DNA of 33,121 nt from Alphaproteobacteria bacterium (GTDB lineage: Bacteria > Pseudomonadota > Alphaproteobacteria > Rickettsiales > UBA3002). Below the pieces are notes generated by a model. It did not search any database. It had not been told where the DNA came from and was given only the letters and a program-made list of their open reading frames with translations. The DNA lies in the NCBI GenBank assembly GCA_030427685.1, contig JAUIBB010000005.1, positions 1-33,121 of the forward strand. The letters run 5' to 3'. Of the stretch, positions 23,996 through 33,091 are shown piece after piece; position 1 is the stretch's first letter, and every line of letters starts with the position of its first letter. The translations under genes were made by a program, and so were the position numbers.

Positions 23996-25039
23996 CTATT
24001 TAGGCGAGTATGCATCTACAATGATGAGGCCGTTGATAATGCGCTCCTTTGCGGTGGAGACTTCATCAATCAAGCTTTCGGAGATAAGTGACCGGTTGTT
24101 CTCATCCACGGCATAGTCCAGCGCACCCTCTTTGATCCCAAGATACTTGATGCCCGGATTCCAGGTGTGGTCATGACTGCGCTTGAGCGAGTCATAGATG
24201 GCCACATCCACACGCTTAACCAGAGAAGTCAGCACACGCCCCGGATAAATACCGTTTTGGTTGCTGTCGATCCCGATCGCAAATTTATGGGTATCGTTTG
24301 CAGCTTTAAGGACGCCAAGGCTTGAGCCGCCTGCGGCCGCAAAAATTACATCCGCCCCCTCCTTGTATTGCTGCATCGCCAGTTTGTAGGCTTTTTTGGG
24401 GTTGTTCCATGCATCGACGGTGCCACCGATCATGGCCGTGCTGATGTGGGCACTGGGGTTGGCATAGCGTACCCCCTGCGCATACCCGGCAGCAAAATTT
24501 CGGATGAGTGGACTATCTAGGCCCCCAATGAAGCCAACATGATCGTCCGTCGCGGTTTTTCCGGCAATAAGGCCTACGAGAAATGCGCCTTCATTATCTT
24601 TAAACAGGATCGACTGCACATTCGGTAGGATAGGGGGCACCAGCCCGTCGATCACAGTGAATTGGGTATCAGGATAGCGTCCTGCAAGTTCGAGCACGGG
24701 CACAACATTTTGTGATCCAAGCGCAATAATTGGGTTCGCACCACTTTCGGCAATACGTTTGATCGCAGCCGTCAGGTTCTCGTTACCACGCATGCGATGT
24801 TCAGTGACGGTGATACCAAAGTCACGCTTGACCTTTTCGATCCCGATACGCGCAGATTCAATAAAGGCGCCATCACTTTTGTTGGCGCCTGCTTTAGTCG
24901 TATTGCCGGTCAGGGAGTAGATAATGGCGGGTTTAAAGGGAGGGGGAGCCTCTTTCCCCTGTGCCAGAGCCAATGTGCCGCTGGTTGTATAGAGCGCCAG
25001 AGACAGCAGGGCAATACGGATGCGCGCGCACAAATGCAT
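23996..25039 (-). CDS. BMP-family periplasmic substrate-binding protein
   Basis: 347 residues with a signal peptide (MHLCARIRIALLSLALYTTSGTLALA, cut before QGKEA). The Cys at residue 4 is too early to be a lipobox, so the product should be soluble and periplasmic. The mature part follows the BMP/Med (PnrA-like) fold: IIYSLTGNTTKAGANKSDGAFIESARIGIEKV, NPIIALGSQNVVPVLELAGRYPDTQFTVIDG, FLVGLIAGKTATDDHVGFIGGLDSPLIRNFAAGYAQGV and DVIFAAAGGSSLGVLKAA. Family members bind nucleosides for ABC uptake. No permease or ATPase gene is adjacent. SD AGGAAGG lies 8 nt upstream of the ATG. Divergent from pepP. Confidence 0.88.
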   Translation of the reverse strand: MHLCARIRIALLSLALYTTSGTLALAQGKEAPPPFKPAIIYSLTGNTTKAGANKSDGAFIESARIGIEKVKRDFGITVTEHRMRGNENLTAAIKRIAESGANPIIALGSQNVVPVLELAGRYPDTQFTVIDGLVPPILPNVQSILFKDNEGAFLVGLIAGKTATDDHVGFIGGLDSPLIRNFAAGYAQGVRYANPSAHISTAMIGGTVDAWNNPKKAYKLAMQQYKEGADVIFAAAGGSSLGVLKAANDTHKFAIGIDSNQNGIYPGRVLTSLVKRVDVAIYDSLKRSHDHTWNPGIKYLGIKEGALDYAVDENNRSLISESLIDEVSTAKERIINGLIIVDAYSPK

Positions 25040-25124
25040 GGTGTGAGCCTTCCTGCGAACTGCTTCTTGAAGGGGCGCTCGCTTTATGAGAGGTTAGCCG
25101 GAGGAATATACCATAACCCCTACA

Positions 25125-25130
25125 TATAAT
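25125..25130 (+). promoter_or_regulatory. Consensus -10 box just ahead of pepP
   Basis: A perfect TATAAT ends 10 nt before the ATG at 25141. No good -35 is seen at the usual distance and no SD lies between. If active, the transcript would start within a few bases of the ATG. Confidence 0.35.
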
Positions 25131-25140
25131 AGAAGCAAAT

Positions 25141-26949
25141 ATGGCAACCACATCCTCCACACTTCATCTGCAGCGGCTTGAACAGGCAATCCACTCGGCC
25201 GGGCTAGACCTTTACCTTGTACCAATGGTGGATGAGTTTCAGGGCGAATATATACCAGACTATGCCGCACGGCTTCCATATGTGACTGGCTTCACCGGGT
25301 CGGCCGGGCTAGGGGCGTTCTGGGCAACGCCTTCAAATGAAAAGCGGCATCGGCTGTTTGTGGATGGGCGATACACCTTGCAAGCAGCCAAGGAAGTAGA
25401 CAGTGCGCAAGTCACCACCATTAACAGTGGCAATGTCAGCTTCTCGCAGTGGCTGGAAGGGCTGGCAGAAAAGACGCTGCGTATAGGCATTGACCCATGG
25501 TTGCTGACGGTGCGGCAATACACACAATGGAAAAAGCTTGCGACCAAGGCAAAGATCACGTGGGTGACTACACGCCCGAATCTGGTTGATGAAGTCTGGC
25601 CGTCGCAGCCTGCACCGCCAGAAGGCATGGTGATGCTGCACCCGATAGAGTGCAGTGGTCAAACTTATGCAGAAAAACGCAGTGCGTTGCTTGACGCAAT
25701 GAAACGCCGTCGTGCTGAGGCGCTGGTGCTGACATTGCCAGATGCCATCAACTGGTTGCTCAATCTACGGGGCGCCGATATTCCTTATAACCCGCTGATG
25801 CTGGGCTACCTCTTGCTGAAAAAAAGCGGCGAGGCGGTGCTCTATACTTATAGCCACCCGTGGAGTGATGCGGTCTCGGCCTACCTGTCCGAGCATCAGG
25901 TGGTTTGTTTGCCGATCGCGGATATTTTTGCCGAAAATCCTCCCCAACTCTCAGACAAAGCACGTGTGATGATGGATCCTTCCAGCACGCCCTATGGCTG
26001 GCAGATGCTGGCAGAAAAAGCAGGCTGGGACGTCATTGCTGAGGATGATCCCACACAGCTTGCTAAAGCCATCAAGAATGATGTGGAGCTTGCAGGCATT
26101 CGCGATGCGCATCAGCGCGATGGGTTGGCGCTGACCCGGTTTCTCTGTTGGTTCGACCAGCAGGTAGCAGAGCGAAGGATTCCCGATGAGTTGCAGGTGG
26201 TCGCAACATTAGAAAAATTCCGGGCGCAGGATAGCGATTATCGGGGGGCAAGCTTTGCCACCATCGCGGGGTCGGGTGCACATGGCGCTATTATCCATTA
26301 CCGTGCCGATGCGACGAGCAATCGTACGGCAAAGTCAGGCGAGCTGCTGCTACTTGATTCTGGTGGGCAATATCCCGGAGGCACAACAGATGTAACGCGT
26401 ACCATTGCTATCGGCGCGCCTTCGCACACGATGAAAGAGCACTTTACCCGAGTGCTGAAGGGGCATATCGCACTGGCACGCGCGCATTTTCCGGAAGGAA
26501 CGTCCGGGGTGCAGCTCGATGTGCTGGCACGACAGTATCTCTGGGCGGCGGGGCTCGATTTTGACCATGGCACCGGCCATGGTGTTGGTGCCTATCTCTG
26601 CGTGCACGAAGGGCCGCAGCGTATCAGTAAGCGCGGCAGTGATGTTGCGCTGGTGCCGGGGATGATCCTCTCCAACGAGCCGGGCTATTACGCTGAAGGC
26701 CGCTACGGCATTCGTATTGAAAGCCTGCTGGTGGTCGTTGCCGATGAATCTGCAAGCGAGCGCGTCATGCATCGCTTTGAGACCCTGACGCTGGCACCAA
26801 TTGACATGCGCCTGATCGACATCAGCATGCTAACCAGTGACGAGCGCAACTGGCTCAATCACTACCATCGCCGCGTCTATGATTGCCATGCGCGGAATCT
26901 CGCTGCCGAGGAAAAGAACTGGCTGGTGCAGGCAACGCGCGCTGTCTAG
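25141..26949 (+). CDS. pepP: Xaa-Pro aminopeptidase, M24 family, long form
   Basis: Dimetal exopeptidase releasing an N-terminal residue in front of proline. 602 residues: two creatinase-N-like domains (about 1-310), the M24 pita-bread catalytic domain (about 320-535) and a C-terminal extension, the layout of the longer XPNPEP1-like type rather than the roughly 440-residue E. coli PepP. Metal ligands can be read: LLLDSGGQ and TTDVTRT (two Asp), GTGHGVGAY (His), SNEPGYY and IRIES (two Glu), with HEGPQRIS nearby. No signal peptide, so cytosolic. It converges on the antiporter gene with 9 nt between stops. The symbol is assigned by family and is not certain. Confidence 0.93.
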   Translation: MATTSSTLHLQRLEQAIHSAGLDLYLVPMVDEFQGEYIPDYAARLPYVTGFTGSAGLGAFWATPSNEKRHRLFVDGRYTLQAAKEVDSAQVTTINSGNVSFSQWLEGLAEKTLRIGIDPWLLTVRQYTQWKKLATKAKITWVTTRPNLVDEVWPSQPAPPEGMVMLHPIECSGQTYAEKRSALLDAMKRRRAEALVLTLPDAINWLLNLRGADIPYNPLMLGYLLLKKSGEAVLYTYSHPWSDAVSAYLSEHQVVCLPIADIFAENPPQLSDKARVMMDPSSTPYGWQMLAEKAGWDVIAEDDPTQLAKAIKNDVELAGIRDAHQRDGLALTRFLCWFDQQVAERRIPDELQVVATLEKFRAQDSDYRGASFATIAGSGAHGAIIHYRADATSNRTAKSGELLLLDSGGQYPGGTTDVTRTIAIGAPSHTMKEHFTRVLKGHIALARAHFPEGTSGVQLDVLARQYLWAAGLDFDHGTGHGVGAYLCVHEGPQRISKRGSDVALVPGMILSNEPGYYAEGRYGIRIESLLVVVADESASERVMHRFETLTLAPIDMRLIDISMLTSDERNWLNHYHRRVYDCHARNLAAEEKNWLVQATRAV

Positions 26950-26958
26950 TATGGCGGG

Positions 26959-28659
26959 TTAGGTACCTAGCATTTTTCGTAGCAGTGGGTGGTACCAAAG
27001 CGACTGCTTTTGTGCTGCGGAGAGTTGTGCATGGGTCAGGGATTCAGGCAGCAGCTCTTCAGTGTAGTGGAAGCGGCTCGATAGCAGGTCAAGTTCGCGC
27101 AGAATGCTGTTCATGACATCGTCGCCAATTGTGTAATTCCGGCGCATGGCAATAAGGGTTTCACGCTCACGGCGCAAGACTTCTGCCCATAGGCGGTTTT
27201 CCGATTGGATCAGCGGATGACTCATCAGCTCGGGCGAGTGGTCGGGGTGAATCGGTGTGTTGGGGCCATCGCCCAGCGATTCCAGCCGCTCAGTGTAGTG
27301 CTCACGAATGCGCATCAAGGCAGGCAGATGTACGGATTGTGTTTGCTCCAGTTCCTCCAGCCGGGCGAGGGCTTGCTGCGCACTGGTAACGCGGGCTTTC
27401 CACTCTTCTTTCATACGCCGTGGCTCGAAGGAAAGCTGAAGCGTCCGCGTGAGCCACGGCAGGCTTAATCCTTGTAGGAGCAGGGTAAAGATAATGACAC
27501 TGGTGCCAAGGAAGATAATCAGGTCGCGCTGTGGGAAGGGTTCACCATTGGCCAGCGTGACGGGCAGAGCAAAGGCCAATGCCAGCGTTACCACGCCGCG
27601 CATGCCCGTCCACGAAACGACAAAAACATTTTGCCATGCCGGGTAATAATCGCGCCGCAAATGTGCGGGCATAAAGCGGCGCAGCCCATACGCCATGAGG
27701 AAAACCCAGAGGAAGCGAATCGCGACGCTGGCAGTACAGACTGCCAAGGCCATGACGAGAAGGAACGGGTGGTTCAGCACATCGAGGCGCTGGATCAGGT
27801 CTGGCAGTTGTAGGCCGATAATGAGGAAGGCCAGCGAGTTCAGGAAGAAGACCATCATGTGCCAGATGGCTTCCATCGACAGTCGCATACGCGGGGTAAA
27901 GAGGTTTGGCGCATGCCAGCCAACCATCAGCCCGGCGCTGACCACGGCCAGAACGCCAGACATGCCACACAATTCTGCAAGGATGTACGCCGCATAAGGC
28001 GGCAGGAAGGTGGCGAGGATCTCGACTGATGGATCAACAAGATAGCGGAACATGCGAATAAACAGGAAGGCAATAATCAGCCCGATGCCAAGGCCACCAG
28101 CCGCTTTCCAGAAGAAGAGAGCGGTGGCGTCGATAACCGAGAATCCGCCAATCATCATCGCAAGAAGGGCAAATTTATAGAGCACAATACCCGTCGCATC
28201 ATTGACGAGGCTTTCGCCTTCGAGGATGCTTTTGATGCGTTTGGGAATAATGACGTTGCGCAGTGCGGCCGTAGCGGCAGCAGCATCCGGTGGCGAGACA
28301 ATCGCACCGAGTACGAAGCCCAATGCCCAGGTCGCGCCGGGGATCAGCCATACCGCAACGGCGGCGACGCTGATAGAGGTCATCATCACCAGACCAATCG
28401 CCAGCAGGAGGATCTGTTGCAGGTTATCGCGAAAATCGCGGAAAGAGGTGAAAATCGCTGCTTCCATCAGGATTGGCGGTAGGAAAATCAGCAGCATATA
28501 TTCTGGGCTGATGGTCACCTGCGGCATATCTGGCAACAGGACGGGCATTACCAACCCGCCCAGCAGGAACGCAATTGGTGGCGCAACGCGCAACCGGTGC
28601 GCGAGCAAGGCGCAGACGCAAATGGCAGTTAGAAGAATCAGGAGTTGAGTTGGATGCAT
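26959..28659 (-). CDS. CPA1-family Na+/H+ antiporter
   Basis: Exchanges cytosolic Na+ (or K+) for H+. About 566 residues from the ATG at 28659 (MHPTQLLILLTAICVCALLAHRL); the track's TTG at 28695 adds 12 residues without support. About 12 membrane segments in the first 400 residues, with the CPA1 signatures GAIVSPPDAAAATAAL and EGESLVNDATGIVLYKFA (the ND pair marks electroneutral CPA1 exchangers). A cytosolic, largely helical, charged tail follows (about 415-566; KEEWKARVTSAQQALARLEELEQ), likely regulatory. Lies 52 nt downstream of the helicase gene on the same strand (stop 28712), perhaps transcribed with it. Confidence 0.92.
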   Translation of the reverse strand: MHPTQLLILLTAICVCALLAHRLRVAPPIAFLLGGLVMPVLLPDMPQVTISPEYMLLIFLPPILMEAAIFTSFRDFRDNLQQILLLAIGLVMMTSISVAAVAVWLIPGATWALGFVLGAIVSPPDAAAATAALRNVIIPKRIKSILEGESLVNDATGIVLYKFALLAMMIGGFSVIDATALFFWKAAGGLGIGLIIAFLFIRMFRYLVDPSVEILATFLPPYAAYILAELCGMSGVLAVVSAGLMVGWHAPNLFTPRMRLSMEAIWHMMVFFLNSLAFLIIGLQLPDLIQRLDVLNHPFLLVMALAVCTASVAIRFLWVFLMAYGLRRFMPAHLRRDYYPAWQNVFVVSWTGMRGVVTLALAFALPVTLANGEPFPQRDLIIFLGTSVIIFTLLLQGLSLPWLTRTLQLSFEPRRMKEEWKARVTSAQQALARLEELEQTQSVHLPALMRIREHYTERLESLGDGPNTPIHPDHSPELMSHPLIQSENRLWAEVLRRERETLIAMRRNYTIGDDVMNSILRELDLLSSRFHYTEELLPESLTHAQLSAAQKQSLWYHPLLRKMLGT

Positions 28660-28711
28660 GCCGCTAAGGTAAAGCAGAGAGGGTAGGGATGGCAAGGCAG
28701 ATCAAGCATGC

Positions 28712-30919
28712 TCAGGCCGGTTCGACATATTCTGCGAGTATTTTTTTTACGCCGGCATGTTTGAAGGCGATTTGCAAATGGTCGCCTTCAATGTTCAGGA
28801 TCACCCCATTGCCAAACTTCTGGTGGAATACGCGCATACCTTTGCTCAAACCATTGGAGGCCGCTGGTGCCACTGTTTCGACACGGGTCTGCAGGATGGA
28901 CTCTACTTCGCGCTGGAACAGGCTGGGGCCATTGCTGCGGCTGGCATAAGGGCCGCCATCCAGAAACTCCAGCGTCTCTGTCGGAATTTCTTCGATAAAG
29001 CGTGAGGGGCTTGAAGATTGCCACTGATTATAAATACGCCGGTTGGCCGCATGGGTGATGGTCAGGTGGCGCCGTGCACGTGTAATGCCCACATAAGCGA
29101 GCCGGCGCTCTTCTTCCAGCCCGGCAGTGCCTAACTCATCAAGGGTTCGTTGCGACGGGAAAATCCCTTCCTCCCATCCGGCAAGGAAGACGCAGTCAAA
29201 CTCCAGTCCTTTGGCCGCATGCAGGCTCATGATGTTGACCATATCGCCTTGCTCTTGCGTGGCGCTATCAGTGACAAGGCCGACATGCTCAAGGAACTCA
29301 GCGACGCTTGGGAAGTCGCCCAGTGCCCGGATCAACTCGCGCAGGTTATCGAGTCGTCCCGCAGCCTCTGGCGAGCTATCTGCCTGCCACATCGCCCGGT
29401 AGCCAGATTCTTCGAGCAGTAAGTCAGCCAACTCTGCGAGTGACAGGTCGCCAAGCTTGCCACGCCACGTATCGAACTGGGCGATGAGTTTCTGTAGGGT
29501 GGCACCGGTTTTTCCTTTTAGCTCTCCCGTTGAGAGCAGGTGCTCGACCGCCGCATAGAGCGAGCTGTTGCGGCTGCGTGCGCTGATATGGAGTTGCTCC
29601 AGCGTTGCCTTGCCGATGCCGCGCTTAGGTGTGTTGACGATCCGCTCAAATGCGAGGTCGTCATGCGGTTGCGAGACGACGCGCAGATAAGCGATGGTAT
29701 CGCGTACTTCCATCCGTTCGTAAAAGCGCAAGCCACCCACGACTTTGTAGGGGATGGCCAGTGTCAGGAAGCGCTCCTCAAAACTGCGGGTCTGGAATCC
29801 GGCGCGCACCAGTACGGCGATCTCCTTAAGGGCAATGCCATTGCGTTGGAATGATTCAATTTCCTCACCGATGAAGCGCGCCTCTTCGTTGTCATCCCAA
29901 ACCGATTTAATGCGCACTGGCGCACCGTCAGAGGCTTCGGTCCAAAGGGTTTTGCCGAGGCGGGTTTCGTTATTGGCAATCAGTCCGGATGCCGCAGCAA
30001 GGATGGCCGAGGTGGAGCGGTAATTGCGCTCCAGTCGGATGGTTTTTGCCCCCGGATAATCCTGCTCGAATTTGAGGATGTTGCCGACTTCTGCCCCCCG
30101 CCAGCCATAAATCGACTGATCGTCATCGCCGACGCAACAGAGGTTTTTATGGTACGCCGCAAGCAGTCGTAGCCAGAGATACTGCGCGACGTTGGTATCC
30201 TGATACTCATCGACAAGGATGTATTTAAACCGCTCGGCATACTGACGCAGCACGTCCGGGTGCGATTGGAAGATTACCAGCATGTGCAGCAGCAGATCAC
30301 CAAAGTCTGTACAGTTAAGTGCCTTCAGTCGGGCCTGATAGGCGGGGTAAATTTTAGCCGCCACCTGCGGCAGTGTATAATTTCCGGCAGCTTCGGGAAT
30401 TTTATCAGGCGTAAGGCCGCGATCTTTCCAGCTCTGGATGACGTTCTGCACCGCGCGCGTCGGGAACTTCGTGTGGTCGATATTATTGTCGGCAAGCAGT
30501 GCTTTGATCAGGCGCTGCTGATCGTCATCATCAAGAATTGTGAATTGCGGCGTCAGGCCAACCAGCTCGGCATGGCGGCGCAGCATTTTAGCGCAGATCG
30601 AGTGAAAGGTACCCAGCCATAAGGAGGCCGCTTCCTGTGGGGCGGCGGCCTCGCCAAACAGCAGGTGCGAAACGCGCATCCGCATTTCGGCAGCCGCTTT
30701 ATTGGTAAAGGTAACGGAGAGTACCTGCCCGGGGAAGGCTCGCTTGCTATGGATGAGATGCCCAATGCGTGTCGTGAGTACCTTCGTTTTTCCCGTCCCC
30801 GCGCCTGAGAGCACTAGCAGGGGGCCCTCGGTCGAGAGTACGGCATCGCGCTGCTCTGGGTTGAGGGCGGCGAGATAGTCGGGCATGGGTTCAGTCGGCG
30901 CGTTTGGGGCGATGTGCAT
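28712..30919 (-). CDS. ATP-dependent DNA helicase, UvrD/PcrA type
   Basis: 3'-5' SF1A helicase for nucleotide excision repair, mismatch repair and clearing of recombinase filaments. 735 residues, usual length. Motifs in order: Q motif LNPEQRDAV; Walker A GAGTGKT (39-45); VTFTNKAAAEM; Walker B LVDEYQDTN; CCVGDDDQSIYGWRGA; RLERNYRST; MSLHAAKGLEFD; YVGITRARRHL. The C-terminus (GMRVFHQKFGNGVILNIEGDHLQIAFKHAGVKKILAEYVEP) is the Tudor-like RNA-polymerase-contact domain found in PcrA/UvrD. No strong SD at the ATG; a second Met 12 codons in (MPDYLAALNP) is an alternative start. Divergent from the GNAT gene. Confidence 0.95.
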   Translation of the reverse strand: MHIAPNAPTEPMPDYLAALNPEQRDAVLSTEGPLLVLSGAGTGKTKVLTTRIGHLIHSKRAFPGQVLSVTFTNKAAAEMRMRVSHLLFGEAAAPQEAASLWLGTFHSICAKMLRRHAELVGLTPQFTILDDDDQQRLIKALLADNNIDHTKFPTRAVQNVIQSWKDRGLTPDKIPEAAGNYTLPQVAAKIYPAYQARLKALNCTDFGDLLLHMLVIFQSHPDVLRQYAERFKYILVDEYQDTNVAQYLWLRLLAAYHKNLCCVGDDDQSIYGWRGAEVGNILKFEQDYPGAKTIRLERNYRSTSAILAAASGLIANNETRLGKTLWTEASDGAPVRIKSVWDDNEEARFIGEEIESFQRNGIALKEIAVLVRAGFQTRSFEERFLTLAIPYKVVGGLRFYERMEVRDTIAYLRVVSQPHDDLAFERIVNTPKRGIGKATLEQLHISARSRNSSLYAAVEHLLSTGELKGKTGATLQKLIAQFDTWRGKLGDLSLAELADLLLEESGYRAMWQADSSPEAAGRLDNLRELIRALGDFPSVAEFLEHVGLVTDSATQEQGDMVNIMSLHAAKGLEFDCVFLAGWEEGIFPSQRTLDELGTAGLEEERRLAYVGITRARRHLTITHAANRRIYNQWQSSSPSRFIEEIPTETLEFLDGGPYASRSNGPSLFQREVESILQTRVETVAPAASNGLSKGMRVFHQKFGNGVILNIEGDHLQIAFKHAGVKKILAEYVEPA

Positions 30920-30937
30920 AATCTATCTGTATCGGGT

Positions 30938-30966
30938 GACCCCGGACTTGATCCTGGCCCCGTCTC
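30938..30966. repeat. Possible dispersed palindromic repeat (degenerate)
   Basis: GACCCCGGA CTTGA TCCTGGCCCCGTC resembles the short palindromes of the type CCCCGGACTTGATCCGGGG that are scattered through many alphaproteobacterial genomes. The right arm here is imperfect. It sits in the 138-nt gap between the divergent helicase and acetyltransferase genes. Only one copy was noticed in the window. Confidence 0.35.
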
Positions 30967-31057
30967 CGTTCATAAAGGGTAAGTGCTGGTTCCCCAGCGG
31001 GGTTGTTGAATGCCATGACTCTAGCCCTCTCTCACCGATTCGCAAGGAAAGACCGCT

Positions 31058-31558
31058 TTGTCCACATCCTCTTCCAATCCTCTGATCCGTGATGCACAGT
31101 CGCAGGATGTCATTGCCATCGCCGGGTTGCTGACGCAGCTCAACCGTGCCGAAGGCAGCACAACGATAACGGATGCCAACCTGTTGGCCAAAGGCCTGTT
31201 CGGTGAAGGGCGTGAGGTCAACCTGCGAGCATTGGTTGCAGAGCAGGGCGGTGAAGTGATCGCGGCAGTGCTGTATTACCGCGGGTATGATGTCCTGACG
31301 GCAGTGCACGGATACCATCTTGCCGATTTTGTCGTCGAAGAATCCGTTCGCCGCCGCGGTGTTGGTAAGCAGCTGTTTGCGGCATTGGCAGAGCAGAATC
31401 TCCGTGAAGGTGGCCACTGGGTTTCGCTTACCGTGTTAAGCAGTAATGAACGTGCGCGCAGCTTCTATAATGCATTAGGCATGACGCATGTGCCGGTCGA
31501 TTTTTTTGCCATAGGTGAGCGGGGGTTGCGTTCTGTTCAGGCACTGTTGCAGAAGTAA
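31058..31558 (+). CDS. GNAT-family N-acetyltransferase
   Basis: 166 residues. The acetyl-CoA loop reads VVEESVRRRGVGKQLF (V/E..RR.GVG), preceded by the beta4 strand HLADFVVE and followed by WVSLTVLSSNERARSFYNALGM, the usual GNAT ending. The substrate cannot be told. The start is a TTG, supported by SD AAGGAAAG 8 nt upstream; no ATG is available in the N-terminal region. Only a short gap to the carboxypeptidase gene, so the two may be co-transcribed. Confidence 0.88.
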   Translation: MSTSSSNPLIRDAQSQDVIAIAGLLTQLNRAEGSTTITDANLLAKGLFGEGREVNLRALVAEQGGEVIAAVLYYRGYDVLTAVHGYHLADFVVEESVRRRGVGKQLFAALAEQNLREGGHWVSLTVLSSNERARSFYNALGMTHVPVDFFAIGERGLRSVQALLQK

Positions 31559-31627
31559 CGCTTGCGAGCGCATTGGCGTTTGCTACAGATGGTGCTCCTC
31601 TATGAAATGGATTGGTTGTTTTTCCGC

Positions 31628-33091
31628 ATGCTGATGCGCATTTTTACACTCCTAATGCTTTGTATTTTTACGGTGACGCTTGCTGCCCCGGATGCAGATG
31701 CCGCGCGCCATCGGAGCCGTAGCCGAAAGGCGCGAACCACCCATACGGGCATCAAAGATCCTCGCTATGCAGCGCTGATCCTGAATCCACAAACCGGTGA
31801 AATTTATCATCAGGCACATGCGAACGCGCGCCGGTATCCGGCATCGCTGACGAAAATGATGACGCTCTACCTGCTGTTTGAAGCGCTGGATAAGCACAAA
31901 GTATCGCTTGATACACGTATGGATGTTTCAAAATATGCGGCCTCCATGCCGCAGACGAATCTTTCACTTTCTTACGGTGATCGTATCCCTGTTGAAACGG
32001 CCATCAAAGCATTGGTGGTGCGTTCGGCAAACGATGTCGCTGTTGTTGTGGCTGAAGAGCTAGGCGGCGATGTGCATCATTTCGCTGAAATGATGACTGA
32101 TAAAGCGCGTGCACTTGGCATGCGCCATACGGTTTTCAAAAATCCTAATGGCCTGCCGGACAGCAACCAATACACCACCGCCAGCGATATGGCGCGGCTA
32201 GGGATTGCGCTCAAGCGTGACTTCCCACGCTATTACCCTTATTTCGCAACGCGCCAGTTCAGCTGGAGTGGTTCAACTTATTACACGCATAACCGTGTGA
32301 TGCTACGTTATGCTGGCAGCGACGGGATTAAGACCGGCTATATCGCTGCTTCTGGCTTTAACCTTGTTACCTCGGTCACCCGTGGTGGACGGCCTCTGGT
32401 AGGGGTAGTGATGGGAGGTGGTTCCGGCAAATGGCGCGATGACCGGATGATCCGCCTGCTGGATTCCAGCTATAAGATTGTAGCCTCGCGCGGGGCCTCA
32501 CGTGGCCGTACGCATCCTGAAAACCTGCCCTTGGCACCGGATGGGAAACGCAGCGGCACTACCGCGCAAGCTGAAGACCAGACCGATATTGCCGATGCCT
32601 CATCTGCTGAGGATGAGGGGAGTGCTGAGGCTGTTGCGGCTTCGGCGGAAGAGGAGGCCGTGTCAGCACCTGAAGCTAAGCCTACCGTTGCGGCGCGGCG
32701 CCATAACAGCATCGACATCCGGATTATCACGCATGATCGCACGAAGGATGCAGACGATAAGCAAGCCGCCGCCACACCGCCGCGTGCTGTGGACTCACCT
32801 TTTGTCACACTGTCTGAGGGAGCGCCCGTCAATGCAGAGGTGGAGTGGGGTATCCAGGTGGGAGCCTTCTCGAAAAAACACACTGCGCAGCGTGCGGCAG
32901 TTCAGGCCATGCACACGGCCAAGACAGCACTGGCCGGTGCAGGAATTGCTATCGCCGGGGCCGATATTGGTGATGCGACGTCGATCTATCGTGCACGGCT
33001 GGTACATCTTTCCGAGTCGCAAGCCAAAGATGCCTGTGAGCAGCTAATTGCGACCAACATGCCGTGCTTTATCTTCAAGGCCGGAAAATAA
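31628..33091 (+). CDS. D-alanyl-D-alanine carboxypeptidase (S11) with C-terminal SPOR domain
   Basis: Periplasmic penicillin-binding enzyme trimming the terminal D-Ala of stem peptides. From the ATG at 31628 it is 487 residues with a signal peptide (MLMRIFTLLMLCIFTVTLAAPDADA); the track's TTG at 31562, or ATGs at 31589 and 31607, would lengthen the n-region. An Arg-rich stretch follows (RHRSRSRKAR). Active-site triad motifs: PASLTK (Ser about 73), RSAND (SxN, about 133) and DGIKTGY (Lys about 235). After about residue 300 comes an Ala/Glu/Asp-rich linker (ASSAEDEGSAEAVAASAEEEA), then a SPOR domain (about 413-487; EWGIQVGAFSKKHTAQRAAVQAM) that binds denuded septal glycan. The catalytic and SPOR combination points to work at the division site. 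Confidence 0.92.
   Translation: MLMRIFTLLMLCIFTVTLAAPDADAARHRSRSRKARTTHTGIKDPRYAALILNPQTGEIYHQAHANARRYPASLTKMMTLYLLFEALDKHKVSLDTRMDVSKYAASMPQTNLSLSYGDRIPVETAIKALVVRSANDVAVVVAEELGGDVHHFAEMMTDKARALGMRHTVFKNPNGLPDSNQYTTASDMARLGIALKRDFPRYYPYFATRQFSWSGSTYYTHNRVMLRYAGSDGIKTGYIAASGFNLVTSVTRGGRPLVGVVMGGGSGKWRDDRMIRLLDSSYKIVASRGASRGRTHPENLPLAPDGKRSGTTAQAEDQTDIADASSAEDEGSAEAVAASAEEEAVSAPEAKPTVAARRHNSIDIRIITHDRTKDADDKQAAATPPRAVDSPFVTLSEGAPVNAEVEWGIQVGAFSKKHTAQRAAVQAMHTAKTALAGAGIAIAGADIGDATSIYRARLVHLSESQAKDACEQLIATNMPCFIFKAGK

Noticed and set aside
30923-31417. Minus-strand 164-aa ORF opposite the GNAT gene
   Set aside because: The plus-strand ORF has the acetyl-CoA-binding motif and an SD; the minus ORF has neither.
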